From: DAOUBP01 sp034432655
GTDB lineage: Bacteria; Chloroflexota; Anaerolineae; CG2-30-64-16
Length of the DNA: 13,674 nucleotides
Direction: 5' to 3'
NCBI GenBank assembly: GCA_034432655.1
Contig: DAOUBP010000034.1
Location: 1 to 13,674, forward strand
Both the position numbers and the translations under genes were made by a program. Positions 1 through 6,528 of the stretch are shown here, piece after piece; position 1 is the first letter of the stretch, and the number at the start of each line of letters is the position of its first letter. The notes beneath the pieces were generated by a model. That model was not told the origin of the DNA, made no database searches, and saw only the letters and a list, made by a program, of their open reading frames with translations.

Positions 1-399
1 TGGCGCGTATGTTGCCATTCCGACAGCACCGCGCCCAAGTCCGGTTCACCGGGCGCTGCCAGGTAGCCCGCTCCATGCATGGTCGGGCGGGCCGACGTGA
101 CCGCGCACGCGACGGGTGACGGGTGGCCGGTGGCGGCCCGGATCGCCCGGCGCTGAAGTCGCCGGGCGACCGAACGACGCCCGCTCAAGCGGGGATGCTT
201 CGCGATAGCGGGTCTCGCCGCACGCCTTGTAGCGCAGTTCCGCCACCCGGGCGCCGCTCGCGTTGGCCGTGACGGCCGTGCTCCCCGGGTGGGATTGGCC
301 GCGCCGACCGGCCACGAACCGGTGCTCTTCGACACGGTGCATCTCACCTGGGCCACAGGATGGCACAATAGCCGGCCGAGGTTGTATGCTATGGCGCAG
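1..399. other. Region without an intact gene
   Basis: No complete gene with a convincing start and ribosome binding site is visible here. The minus strand contains a degenerate RHS-protein fragment (listed separately). Below about position 225 a second minus-strand frame stays open to the window edge, including an ATG at 78-80 with no Shine-Dalgarno sequence. It reads as plausible protein (for example GYLAAPGEPDLGAVLSEW at about 15-68) but I do not recognise it. It could be the start of a gene outside the window or more decayed sequence. A 6-bp inverted repeat (296-301/309-314) is the only notable hairpin. I see no tRNA, RNase P or tmRNA signature. Confidence 0.6.
160..294 (-). pseudogene. 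Degenerate RHS-repeat protein fragment
   Basis: Read on the minus strand, 294 down to about 205 encodes SHPGSTAVTANASGARVAEL followed by RYKACGETRY. This matches the conserved core of RHS/YD-repeat proteins, which typically reads DHLGSTs.vTn..G.vv.e.rYkp.GETRy. The first Asp and Leu of DHLGST have become Ser and Pro. Past GETRY the similarity fades (a possible trace of the PT..r.ftGqR stretch lies near 160-200), and a stop occurs at 46-48. Nothing RHS-like precedes it, although intact RHS proteins are usually many hundreds of residues long. I read it as a fossil left by a deletion or a mobile RHS tip. The family match is by eye from a roughly 30-residue stretch, so confidence is moderate. Confidence 0.5.
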
Positions 400-428
400 T
401 TGCGCAAAGTGGCCGTTGTGAGTATGAT
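400..428 (+). promoter_or_regulatory. Sigma70-type promoter of the amidase gene
   Basis: A -35 box TTGCGC lies at 400-405 and a -10 box TATGAT at 423-428, with a 17-nt spacer. The predicted start is near 435, giving a short leader of about 14 nt that contains the GGAG ribosome binding site at 436-439 in front of the ATG at 449. Confidence 0.5.
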
Positions 429-448
429 GCCTGTCGGAGCCGATATAC

Positions 449-1123
449 ATGCAGCGGAAATCGGAATTGCGCACGCGTGGGTTCGGGTTGGTGCTCCTGA
501 TAGCGTTCATCCTCGGCGGTATCTGGTTGACCGAGCAGCTGGCCCGCAGCGGAATAGGGCCGGCCTGGTTTCAAGGGTTGTGGGCCACGGATGAAGGCAC
601 GGGGAAGCCGCGTGTGGGTGTGGTGGCCGGCCATCGCGGCAGTGATTCAGGCGCGATTTGCCCCGATGGCCTGACCGAAGCCGAGGTCAACGAACGGGTG
701 GCCGGGTTGGTGGTTCAAGACCTTCTGGCGCGCGGCATCCGGGCAGAACTTCTCGACGAGTTCGACCCCAGGTTGCGCGGCTACCGGGCTGCCGCGTTCG
801 TGTCCATCCACAGCGATTCCTGCACGGTGTCTTTCTCCGGTTTCAAAGTAGCGCGCTATCAGTGGGGCAGCGCAGCTTCTGAGCGTCTGGCAGAGTGCCT
901 GTGGGATCGTTACGAGGCCCTCACAGGCCTGCCGCGCCACCTCGCCACCATCACGGTGGACATGACCCGTTACCACGCCTTTCGTGAGATCGCCGCGTCC
1001 ACTCCGGCGGCCATCATTGAGCTGGGATTTCTCAATGCGGATCGCGATCTGCTGACGGGACAGCCGGAGCGGGCTGCCGAAGGTGTTGTGGCAGGTATCC
1101 TCTGTTTTCTGTCGGGTCAATGA
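449..1123 (+). CDS. Membrane-anchored N-acetylmuramoyl-L-alanine amidase (Amidase_3)
   Basis: Predicted zinc amidase that cuts the bond between N-acetylmuramic acid and L-alanine in peptidoglycan, acting outside the cytoplasmic membrane. The 224-residue protein has one hydrophobic segment (about 12-29) after a basic N-terminus, fitting a signal anchor. The catalytic domain runs from about 55 to the end. Expected zinc ligands are visible as His62 (AGHRG), Glu77 (LTEAEVN) and His121 (SIHSDS), and the catalytic Glu is Glu191 (AIIELGFLNADRD). All four are present, so the enzyme should be active. No SH3, SPOR or LysM wall-binding domain is attached. The ATG at 449 has GGAG nine bases upstream and its own promoter. 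The gene converges on the next one with 17 nt between stops. The family assignment is firm; whether it acts in cell division, recycling or spore-like processes cannot be told. Confidence 0.88.
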   Translation: MQRKSELRTRGFGLVLLIAFILGGIWLTEQLARSGIGPAWFQGLWATDEGTGKPRVGVVAGHRGSDSGAICPDGLTEAEVNERVAGLVVQDLLARGIRAELLDEFDPRLRGYRAAAFVSIHSDSCTVSFSGFKVARYQWGSAASERLAECLWDRYEALTGLPRHLATITVDMTRYHAFREIAASTPAAIIELGFLNADRDLLTGQPERAAEGVVAGILCFLSGQ

Positions 1124-1140
1124 CGCGAGCGCCGATGGAA

Positions 1141-2706
1141 TCAGCGCCCCAAAAAGTATCGGATTACCAACGTGTGGATCACCTGCTCCACCGGCGCGCG
1201 ATCATCGGTGAAGATCGGCGTTCCGGCTGGGGGATCGGCGGGGCGGACATGGGGAGCTGCGCGTTGGGCCACCTCGGCCAGCAAGGGTTGGCCTGCAAAG
1301 CGGGGCAGGTTGGCTTCAAAATCGGCCAGCGTGGTGAGCTGTTTAGTGGCTACAACCAGGCTGTTGCCCAGGCCTTCTTCGCCGACCGGTTCATCTATCA
1401 CGTAGACGCTGGGGAAGACGGTATGCAGGGTCGCGGCGATGGCATCCACCAGGCTGTTGTCGGCCTCTGTGCGGCCCACGTTGACTGCCACCACGCCGTC
1501 GGCCGTTAGCCGGGAGCTTGCCAACGCAAAGAACTCCACGGTGGTCAGGTGGAAGGGGATATACGGCGGCCGGTACGCATCAATCGCGATCACGTCATAC
1601 GGCCCACCGGCATTTTTCGGCGGGTGTGCCAGGAAACGCCGGGCATCCATTGCAACGGCGTTCAGGTTTTCCTGGTTCATGTCGAACCAGGCGCGGCCTA
1701 CCGCGATGATGGCCGGGTCGAGCTCGGCGCCGTCAATGACAATGGGGCCGTAGGCCTCGGTGAAAAGGCGCGGGACAGTGCCTGCGGCCAGGCCACCGAC
1801 GTAAAGCCGGCGCACCTGTTGCGGCGCATAGGGGGCAGGGTTGAACACAGGGGCCAGCAGAAAATAGTCCCAGATGCCGTCTGCCAGGCCACCCTGCGGC
1901 CGATATACCGAGTGGATACCTTCGCCCTCGTTCAGGCGCAACTGTCTCTCGACGCCCAGGTCCAACACCTGAATGTAGTTGAATGCGGACTCCGTCTCAA
2001 AAACCAGGCCTGGGGTTGGCTTGATGACCGTCGTGGGGCGCAGGCCGAGCCAGCCGACGGCCAGCGAGAGTGCCAGCACCGTCAGCACATCCGGCCATCG
2101 CCGGAGGCGCGCCAGCCCGCTCAGGACAACCGCCAGTAACGTCAACGACAACACGGCGAAGGTGCGTCGGGTCCCGATGTTGGGCACCAGCAGCAAGACG
2201 GGCAGGAAGCTGCCCAGGATGCTGCCGGCTGTGGAAAGCGCATAGAGACGGCCGGTGACGGCGCCGCCGGTGCGCACGTCTTGCAACATCAGGCGCACTG
2301 CGTAGGGGCTGACACAGCCCAACAGCGTGATGGGCGCGGCAAACAGCACCAGCACGGCAGCCATGCTGCCGGCGATCAGGCCGATGTCGAACTCGGCCAG
2401 GCCCTGGCTGGCCACCAGCAACACAGGTCGCGCCACCACAGGCACCAATCCCACACCCAGCCCGGCTGCCGCGGTGAGTCGCAGCAGCAGGAGCAGGTGC
2501 GGGGCCCGGTCGGCGATCCGGCCGCCCAACCAATAGCCGACCGAAAGGTAAAGCAGAATCAGCCCGATCAGGCTGGCCCAGACGAACAGCGAATTGCCGA
2601 ACCAGGGATCCAGCAGCCGGGACGCGCTCAGTTCGACGCCCAGGGTGGTAAAACCGGCGATGAAGGTCAGAAGATACAGGTAGTGTCGGTAAGAGCTTGC
2701 GGACAT
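1141..2706 (-). CDS. Fused membrane / spermidine-synthase-like protein
   Basis: The 521-residue protein has two parts. Residues about 7-230 form a run of hydrophobic helices, starting with YLYLLTFIAGFTTLGVELSA, as in the fused MFS/spermidine-synthase family. Residues about 235-521 form a Rossmann methyltransferase-like fold related to aminopropyltransferases. The nucleotide loop is YVGGLAAGTVPR (about 302-313), the acidic end of the next strand is AELDP (338-341), the adenine-side DAR motif is at 364-366 and the likely catalytic Asp is Asp376 in IDAY. HLTT.EF (396-402) follows, as is usual in fused members. Classic spermidine synthases use decarboxylated SAM and putrescine, but no speD or other polyamine gene is nearby, and the true substrate of fused forms is poorly established. 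The ATG at 2706 coincides with the predicted transcription start, and no Shine-Dalgarno sequence is present. Confidence 0.85.
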   Translation of the reverse strand: MSASSYRHYLYLLTFIAGFTTLGVELSASRLLDPWFGNSLFVWASLIGLILLYLSVGYWLGGRIADRAPHLLLLLRLTAAAGLGVGLVPVVARPVLLVASQGLAEFDIGLIAGSMAAVLVLFAAPITLLGCVSPYAVRLMLQDVRTGGAVTGRLYALSTAGSILGSFLPVLLLVPNIGTRRTFAVLSLTLLAVVLSGLARLRRWPDVLTVLALSLAVGWLGLRPTTVIKPTPGLVFETESAFNYIQVLDLGVERQLRLNEGEGIHSVYRPQGGLADGIWDYFLLAPVFNPAPYAPQQVRRLYVGGLAAGTVPRLFTEAYGPIVIDGAELDPAIIAVGRAWFDMNQENLNAVAMDARRFLAHPPKNAGGPYDVIAIDAYRPPYIPFHLTTVEFFALASSRLTADGVVAVNVGRTEADNSLVDAIAATLHTVFPSVYVIDEPVGEEGLGNSLVVATKQLTTLADFEANLPRFAGQPLLAEVAQRAAPHVRPADPPAGTPIFTDDRAPVEQVIHTLVIRYFLGR

Positions 2707-2712
2707 GATCGC

Positions 2713-2741
2713 ATTATACCTGACGGCGGCGGCGATTTCAA
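2713..2741 (-). promoter_or_regulatory. Near-consensus promoter giving a leaderless transcript
   Basis: On the minus strand, TTGAAA (2736-2741) and a perfect TATAAT (2713-2718) are separated by 17 nt. The expected start point, seven bases past the last T of the -10 box, is 2706, the A of the ATG of the fused membrane/spermidine-synthase-like gene. No Shine-Dalgarno sequence could exist on such a transcript. This is the best-matching promoter in the window. Confidence 0.7.
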
Positions 2742-2752
2742 TCTGTCGCCGC
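2729..2752. repeat. Inverted repeat around the -35 box (possible operator)
   Basis: GCGGCGA (2729-2735) and its exact reverse complement TCGCCGC (2746-2752) flank a 10-nt centre that contains the minus-strand -35 hexamer. The spacing of about 17 nt between half-site centres is in the range used by dimeric repressors. The site lies in the 65-nt gap between two divergent genes, so it could act on both. Seven GC-rich base pairs can arise by chance. Confidence 0.3.
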
Positions 2753-2771
2753 GACGCAACCTGAAGGTGTT

Positions 2772-3521
2772 ATGACGGCCCGTAGTGAGGACAAACGAGC
2801 AGCCCGCGTCGCAATCTGGCCTTTGTGGGTACGCATAATGGCCCTTGGCTTGTTGGCGGCGGCATTGGTCGCGCCTCTGGTGATCTGGAAAGAGGAGCTG
2901 GGGCAGGTCTTTGCCAATCGTGACCAGGTGATCGCCGAGGTGCGCGTAGTCGGCGTTTGGGGGCCGCTGGTGTTGATCGGGTTGATCGTGGCGCAGACGG
3001 TGGTCGCTCCCATCCCGGGCGTGGTGCTTAACCTGGTGGCCGGCTACCTTTATGGTTGGGGACTTGGATTCCTGTATAGCTGGCTCGGTTTGGCTGCTGG
3101 GTCGGCGCTGGCCATGGCGCTGGCCCGCTTTGCCGGCCGGCCGGTGGTGGCGCGACTGGTGACGGATCCTGCGCTGGCGCGTTTCGACAGACTGGCGCAG
3201 AGGGGTGGCTTGCGGTTCTTCCTGCTGGCTTTCTTGATCCCCGGCCTGCCCGATGATGTGTTGTGCTTCGTTGCCGGTTTGACACGGCTGCCGTTACGGA
3301 TATTATGGCTGTTGAGTGTGACGGCGCGTCTGCCCGGGTTGTCTATGGCGGTTTGGCTGGGCGCCTATGCCGAGAGGGCATCCTGGCAGGCGTGGGCCAT
3401 CGGCGCCGGATTGGCGGCTGCGGTGCTCCTCCTCGCGTGGCGACTTGGCCCGCGGCTTCAAGAAATGGTGTGGCATCAGTTGGAAGGGAAAAAGAGTGAT
3501 CGGTCAAGACGACGGAAATGA
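2772..3521 (+). CDS. TVP38/TMEM64 (VTT/DedA-like) family membrane protein
   Basis: Integral membrane protein of 249 residues with five to six hydrophobic segments (about 19-40, 60-80, 82-105, 148-170, 176-195, 207-224). The VTT core spans roughly 65-195. The first re-entrant half is seen as APIPGVVLNLVAGYLYGWGLGF (78-99), followed by Gly-rich SALAMALARFAGR. The second half is FFLLAFLIPGLPDDVLCFVAGL (149-170), the family's typical P-G-x-P/G-L pattern. Members are linked to lipid scrambling or proton-dependent membrane homeostasis, but the bacterial role of this subgroup is not settled. The C-terminal tail is strongly basic (KKSDRSRRRK). The ATG has AAGGTG (2764-2769) just upstream, at slightly tight spacing. 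It is the first gene of a probable operon, and its last 26 nt overlap the next gene. No clear plus-strand promoter is seen. Confidence 0.8.
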   Translation: MTARSEDKRAARVAIWPLWVRIMALGLLAAALVAPLVIWKEELGQVFANRDQVIAEVRVVGVWGPLVLIGLIVAQTVVAPIPGVVLNLVAGYLYGWGLGFLYSWLGLAAGSALAMALARFAGRPVVARLVTDPALARFDRLAQRGGLRFFLLAFLIPGLPDDVLCFVAGLTRLPLRILWLLSVTARLPGLSMAVWLGAYAERASWQAWAIGAGLAAAVLLLAWRLGPRLQEMVWHQLEGKKSDRSRRRK

Positions 3522-3693
3522 CAGGCCGGCAGCAATCCATAACGCGCAACAGGGTGTAACAACTGCCGACCCGGTCCCGGATGTCGGGTTCGAGGACAAC
3601 GCCTGCTGGCTATGCGGCGGTCCGGTGTTGAAACGTCACTGCAAAATTGTGTGTCAACGCTGTGGCTTTATGCGCGATTGCAGCGATCCGTGA
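3496..3693 (+). CDS. Small Cys-rich zinc-ribbon-type protein
   Basis: Unrecognised function. The 65-residue product has a disordered, Asp/Gln/Asn-rich first half and a compact Cys-rich end: CWLCGG (Cys37, Cys40), RHCK (His48, Cys49), CQRC (Cys53, Cys56) and a final RDCSDP (Cys62). Two CxxC pairs 12 residues apart suggest one zinc ribbon. I recall similar short C.xCGG...HCK..C.RCG....DCSD proteins in environmental bacteria, but cannot name a family. The GTG start at 3496 is chosen because GGAAGG (3482-3487) precedes it at good spacing and no in-frame ATG exists between it and the Cys-rich part. The start lies inside the preceding membrane-protein gene (26-nt overlap), suggesting coupled translation. 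The nitroreductase gene follows after 18 nt. It could bind metal, a nucleic acid or a protein partner. Confidence 0.65.
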   Translation: MIGQDDGNDRPAAIHNAQQGVTTADPVPDVGFEDNACWLCGGPVLKRHCKIVCQRCGFMRDCSDP

Positions 3694-3711
3694 GCTCCCA
3701 GGAGGTGTAGG

Positions 3712-4224
3712 ATGGAATTCAGTGAGGTGGTACAGACGCGCCATTCCATACGGGCTTTTCAGGCCCGGCCGGTGGAAGAAGAAAAGATCCAGAAGATCCT
3801 GGAGCAGGTCAGGTTGGCTCCCTCAGCAGGCAATTTACAGGCCTATGAAATCTACCGCGTGGTCTCTCCGCGGGCGCGCGCAGCGTTGGCGCGGGCCGCC
3901 GATCAGTCCTTTGTTGCTGAGGCACCGGTAGTTTTGGTTTTCTTCGCCAATCCGGGGCGCTCTGCTCGGAAATACGGCGCCCGGGGTAAGGAGCTGTATG
4001 CGTTGCAAGATGCCACAATTGCGGCGACCTACGCTATGCTGGCGGCGACCGATCTGGGCCTGGGCACCGTGTGGGTCGGCGCGTTTGACGATGCAGGCGT
4101 GACGGCCGCGGTCGGTGCGCCGGGGCATTGGGTGCCGGTGGCCATTTTGCCCATCGGCTACGCGGCTCAGACGCCTGAGGCGACCCCGCGGCGTGCGTTG
4201 GCGGATCTGGTGCACAACCTGTAG
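3712..4224 (+). CDS. Nitroreductase family protein (FMN-dependent)
   Basis: Predicted cytoplasmic flavoprotein that uses NAD(P)H to reduce nitro compounds, quinones or other acceptors. At 170 residues it is one of the short nitroreductases. The FMN-phosphate-binding N-terminus is TRHSIRAF (Arg10, His11, Ser12, Arg14), the next FMN loop is LAPSAGNLQ (35-43), and the long dimer helix is QDATIAATYAMLAATDLGLG (99-118) followed by TVWVGAF. LPIGYA (146-151) and the closing basic PRR.L segment are also typical. The ATG has a strong AGGAGG at 3700-3705. It is the last gene of the membrane protein / zinc-ribbon operon and is followed by a strong hairpin. The physiological substrate cannot be read from sequence. 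Confidence 0.88.
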   Translation: MEFSEVVQTRHSIRAFQARPVEEEKIQKILEQVRLAPSAGNLQAYEIYRVVSPRARAALARAADQSFVAEAPVVLVFFANPGRSARKYGARGKELYALQDATIAATYAMLAATDLGLGTVWVGAFDDAGVTAAVGAPGHWVPVAILPIGYAAQTPEATPRRALADLVHNL

Positions 4225-4240
4225 CGATCACGCGCCTTAA

Positions 4241-4281
4241 ACACGAACGCCGGGGCTGACTGGAAGCCCCGGCGTTCGTGT
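4241..4281. terminator. Perfect 17-bp hairpin between convergent genes
   Basis: Arms 4241-4257 (ACACGAACGCCGGGGCT) and 4265-4281 are exact reverse complements with a 7-nt loop (GACTGGA). The hairpin lies 16 nt after the nitroreductase stop and 82 nt past the stop of the convergent comEA-like gene, a position that fits a bidirectional transcription end. Neither side has a U-run, so it is not a textbook intrinsic terminator. It may act as an RNA 3'-end stabiliser or a GC-type terminator. Confidence 0.65.
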
Positions 4282-4363
4282 GCAAAGGAGGAGGAAGAAT
4301 CTAGCTATACTCTACAACGACCGGCCTTGTGCGCCAGTGAGGTGGCTTACTATTCCTTCGCTG

Positions 4364-5002
4364 TCATTCAACGGTCACGTAGTCCCTCAGCTTCTCAAAC
4401 GTCGCAGGCCCGATCCCTTTAACCCGCAACAAATCCTCGATCTTGTTGTACGGCCGGCCTTCGATGATGCGTTGGGCCATGGCTGGGCCGACACCCGGCA
4501 GGCTCTCTAATTCTTTCGCCGTTGCCGTGTTGATGTTGACGCGTTTCCCAGGGCCAGGGGGACTGGTAGCGTTTGAGGCGCCCAGGGGTTCAACCGTTGG
4601 GCCGGCGGGGTTGATCAACAGAGGTGGATTGCTGACCTCTCCACGACGTGGGACGAAAACCTGCATCCCGTCCTGCAGCGGCACAGCTTTGTTGATCAGA
4701 TCCAGAGCTGCGTCTTCTGTGCCCCCACCGGCAGCGGCAATGGCATCGGCCACGATGCTGTCGGCCGGCAACGTGTATACTCCGGGCGAGCGCACGGCGC
4801 CGGTGACGTCCACACGCAGCGGTCGCGGGGTCGGCGTAGGTGCAGGGGTGGCAGTGGGCAAGGGCGTGGGGGGCGGCAAGATTTCGATCGGCTGCGCTGA
4901 CGGCCGGCGCGTGATTAACAAGACAATGCCCAGGATCACCAGCCAGGCCAGCGAGAGCCCTACGTAACCGCGCCAGGCAGATGACCGGCCGAGATTTTGC
5001 AT
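4364..5002 (-). CDS. comEA: ComEA-type DNA-binding protein (SLBB + helix-hairpin-helix)
   Basis: Membrane-anchored DNA-binding protein of the DNA-uptake (competence) type, 212 residues. A single hydrophobic segment at about 14-31 follows a short basic start. A Pro/Thr-rich spacer (about 42-60) leads into a soluble-ligand-binding beta-grasp (SLBB) domain, about 62-120 (VDVTGAVRSPGVYTLP). After a second linker come two helix-hairpin-helix motifs at 154-210: VNINTATAKELESLPGVGP and then VKGIGPATFEKL. This order is the standard ComEA layout; the protein would hold incoming DNA outside the membrane. No ComEC channel gene lies in the window. I prefer the ATG at 5002 over the in-frame ATG at 5080 because GAAGGT (5007-5012) precedes it, it puts the membrane anchor at the N-terminus, and the promoter lies between the two. 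Confidence 0.85.
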   Translation of the reverse strand: MQNLGRSSAWRGYVGLSLAWLVILGIVLLITRRPSAQPIEILPPPTPLPTATPAPTPTPRPLRVDVTGAVRSPGVYTLPADSIVADAIAAAGGGTEDAALDLINKAVPLQDGMQVFVPRRGEVSNPPLLINPAGPTVEPLGASNATSPPGPGKRVNINTATAKELESLPGVGPAMAQRIIEGRPYNKIEDLLRVKGIGPATFEKLRDYVTVE

Positions 5003-5050
5003 AGGCACCTTCCTTCCGGGGGAGAAAGAGGCAGCTCTCGACCTGGGGAT

Positions 5051-5080
5051 AGTATAGCATGACCTCGCACTGCCGAACAA
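5051..5080 (-). promoter_or_regulatory. Promoter of the comEA-like gene
   Basis: On the minus strand, TTGTTC (5075-5080) and TATACT (5051-5056) are 18 nt apart. The predicted start is near 5044, giving a leader of about 42 nt ahead of the ATG at 5002. It overlaps the upstream in-frame ATG at 5080, which supports the downstream start. Confidence 0.5.
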
Positions 5081-5169
5081 GTGAGGTTGGGGGTGAAAGT
5101 AGAAGAAGGGCCGGGGGAGGTGATAATCTTCCGCAGCCCGTTCGCGTCTTTTCCGATTGAGACGTGTTA

Positions 5170-5175
5170 TATAAT
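5170..5175 (+). promoter_or_regulatory. -10 box upstream of fabF
   Basis: A perfect TATAAT on the plus strand, with only a weak -35 partner (GTCTTT at 5146-5151, 18-nt spacer). It would start transcription near 5182 and leave a leader of about 99 nt. A second weaker option, TTGCGA (5233-5238) with a poor -10 17 nt later, would start near the in-frame ATG at 5266. No obvious FapR-like operator is seen. Confidence 0.4.
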
Positions 5176-5269
5176 CGGCAAACCAGCTGTGTGAGCCGCT
5201 TCTTTGGACCCGGCACTCTCGATCAGTATATTTTGCGACAGACTGTGCTCTATCCGATTACAGACATGC

Positions 5270-5283
5270 AGGAGGTTCTCTTG
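5270..5283 (+). promoter_or_regulatory. Ribosome binding site that decides the fabF TTG start
   Basis: AGGAGG at 5270-5275 sits 5 nt ahead of a TTG codon at 5281 in the fabF frame. The in-frame ATG at 5266 has no Shine-Dalgarno sequence and itself overlaps this site. The TTG start gives a normal N-terminus for the family. Confidence 0.65.
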
Positions 5284-6528
5284 ACTCGTCCCGACTCTCA
5301 GCGCGTAGTGGTTACCGGCCTGGGCCTGGTTACGCCCGTAGGCAACGACGCTCCCAGCACCTGGGCGGCCCTCCTGGCCGGGCATTCGGGTGTCGGCCTG
5401 ATCAGCTCCTTTGATTACAGCGCGTTCAAGACGCATATTGCTGCCGAGGTAAAAGACTTCGATCCGACCCGGTATGTGGACAAAGCCACCGCCCGGCGCA
5501 TGGACCGCTTCTTGCATTTTGCCGCAGCTGCCGCGTTAGAAGCGATCGCGGATGCCGGTTTCGAGATGCGCTTCTATGACCCCAGACGAGTTGGCGTGTT
5601 GATCGGCTCCGGGATCGGTGGTGTGCAGACGCTGCTGGAGCAACAACGGATCCTCTTGGAGAAAGGCCCGCGCCGTGTCAGCCCGTTTGCCGTGCCGGGT
5701 TTGATGTTGAACAGTGCATCCGGGCACATCAGTATCCTGTTGGGCGCCCGGGGGCCCAGCCTGGCCCTGGCTACCGCCTGTGCGACCGGCACCCACGCCA
5801 TCGGCGAGGCCGCCGAGATTATCCGGCGTGGTCAGGCCGAGGCCATGATCGCGGGCGGCTCCGAGGCGGGCATCGTGCCCATGGCGGTTGCTGGCTTCGA
5901 GAACATGGGCGCGTTGAGCAGCCGCAACGACGATCCCCCGCGTGCCAGCCGGCCGTTCGATGCCGGCCGTGATGGCTTCGTGATCGGCGAAGGGGCCGGT
6001 ATCCTGGTGTTGGAGCGGCTGGATCGCGCCCTGGCCCGTGGGGCCCGCATTTATGCTGAACTGATCGGCTACGGCAGCACGGCCGATGCGTACCACATCA
6101 CCGCACCGTCCGAGGACGGCGCCGGTGCAGCCGAGTGCATGCAGATGGCCCTGGCGGATGCCGGCCTGCCGCCCGAAGCGGTGGACTACATCAACGCGCA
6201 TGGCACCAGCACCCCGCTCAACGACGCCAGCGAGACCAGGGCCATCAAGATAGCGTTCGGCGATCACGCCTACCGCCTGGCGATCAGCTCCACCAAAAGC
6301 ATGACCGGCCATCTGATGGGCGCAGCGGGCGCCATCGAGGCTGCGTTCTGCGTGTTGGCGTTGCGCGACCAGGTGCTGCCGCCGACCATCAACTATGAGA
6401 CGCGTGATCCGCTGTGCGATCTCGACTACGTGCCCAATGTCGCCCGCCAAACGACTGTCAACGTTGCCATGTCGAATTCCTTCGGTTTCGGCGGCCATAA
6501 CGGGACGGTCATCTTCAGGCGGGTATGA
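5281..6528 (+). CDS. fabF: 3-oxoacyl-ACP synthase II (KAS II)
   Basis: Condensing enzyme of type II fatty-acid synthesis: it joins malonyl-ACP to a growing acyl-ACP in the cytoplasm, releasing CO2. From the TTG start it has 415 residues, the usual FabF length, and begins RVVVTGLGLVTPVGND as expected. The Cys-His-His triad is complete: Cys167 (TACATG), His307 (NAHGTSTPLND) and His344 (SMTGHLMGAAG), with the conserved Lys339 in SSTKS. The Gly-rich end SNSFGFGGHN is intact. It overlaps the following fabH by the four bases ATGA, so the two are probably coupled. Whether it serves bulk fatty acids or a special acyl chain cannot be told: no acpP, fabD or fabG lies in the window. Decarboxylating KAS I versus KAS II specificity is inferred from family resemblance only. 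Confidence 0.93.
   Translation: MTRPDSQRVVVTGLGLVTPVGNDAPSTWAALLAGHSGVGLISSFDYSAFKTHIAAEVKDFDPTRYVDKATARRMDRFLHFAAAAALEAIADAGFEMRFYDPRRVGVLIGSGIGGVQTLLEQQRILLEKGPRRVSPFAVPGLMLNSASGHISILLGARGPSLALATACATGTHAIGEAAEIIRRGQAEAMIAGGSEAGIVPMAVAGFENMGALSSRNDDPPRASRPFDAGRDGFVIGEGAGILVLERLDRALARGARIYAELIGYGSTADAYHITAPSEDGAGAAECMQMALADAGLPPEAVDYINAHGTSTPLNDASETRAIKIAFGDHAYRLAISSTKSMTGHLMGAAGAIEAAFCVLALRDQVLPPTINYETRDPLCDLDYVPNVARQTTVNVAMSNSFGFGGHNGTVIFRRV

Noticed and set aside
1..448. Structured RNA (RNase P RNA, tmRNA or SRP RNA) in the left region
   Set aside because: GC-rich pairs are common here but none of the conserved core motifs of these RNAs could be found on either strand.
1141..2706. Confident call as spermidine synthase (speE)
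   Set aside because: The C-terminal fold matches the family, but the fused membrane half and the absence of polyamine genes leave the substrate open.
5003..5080. Longer N-terminus for the comEA-like protein from ATG 5080
   Set aside because: It would place the membrane anchor in mid-protein, has no ribosome binding site, and the promoter lies inside this stretch.
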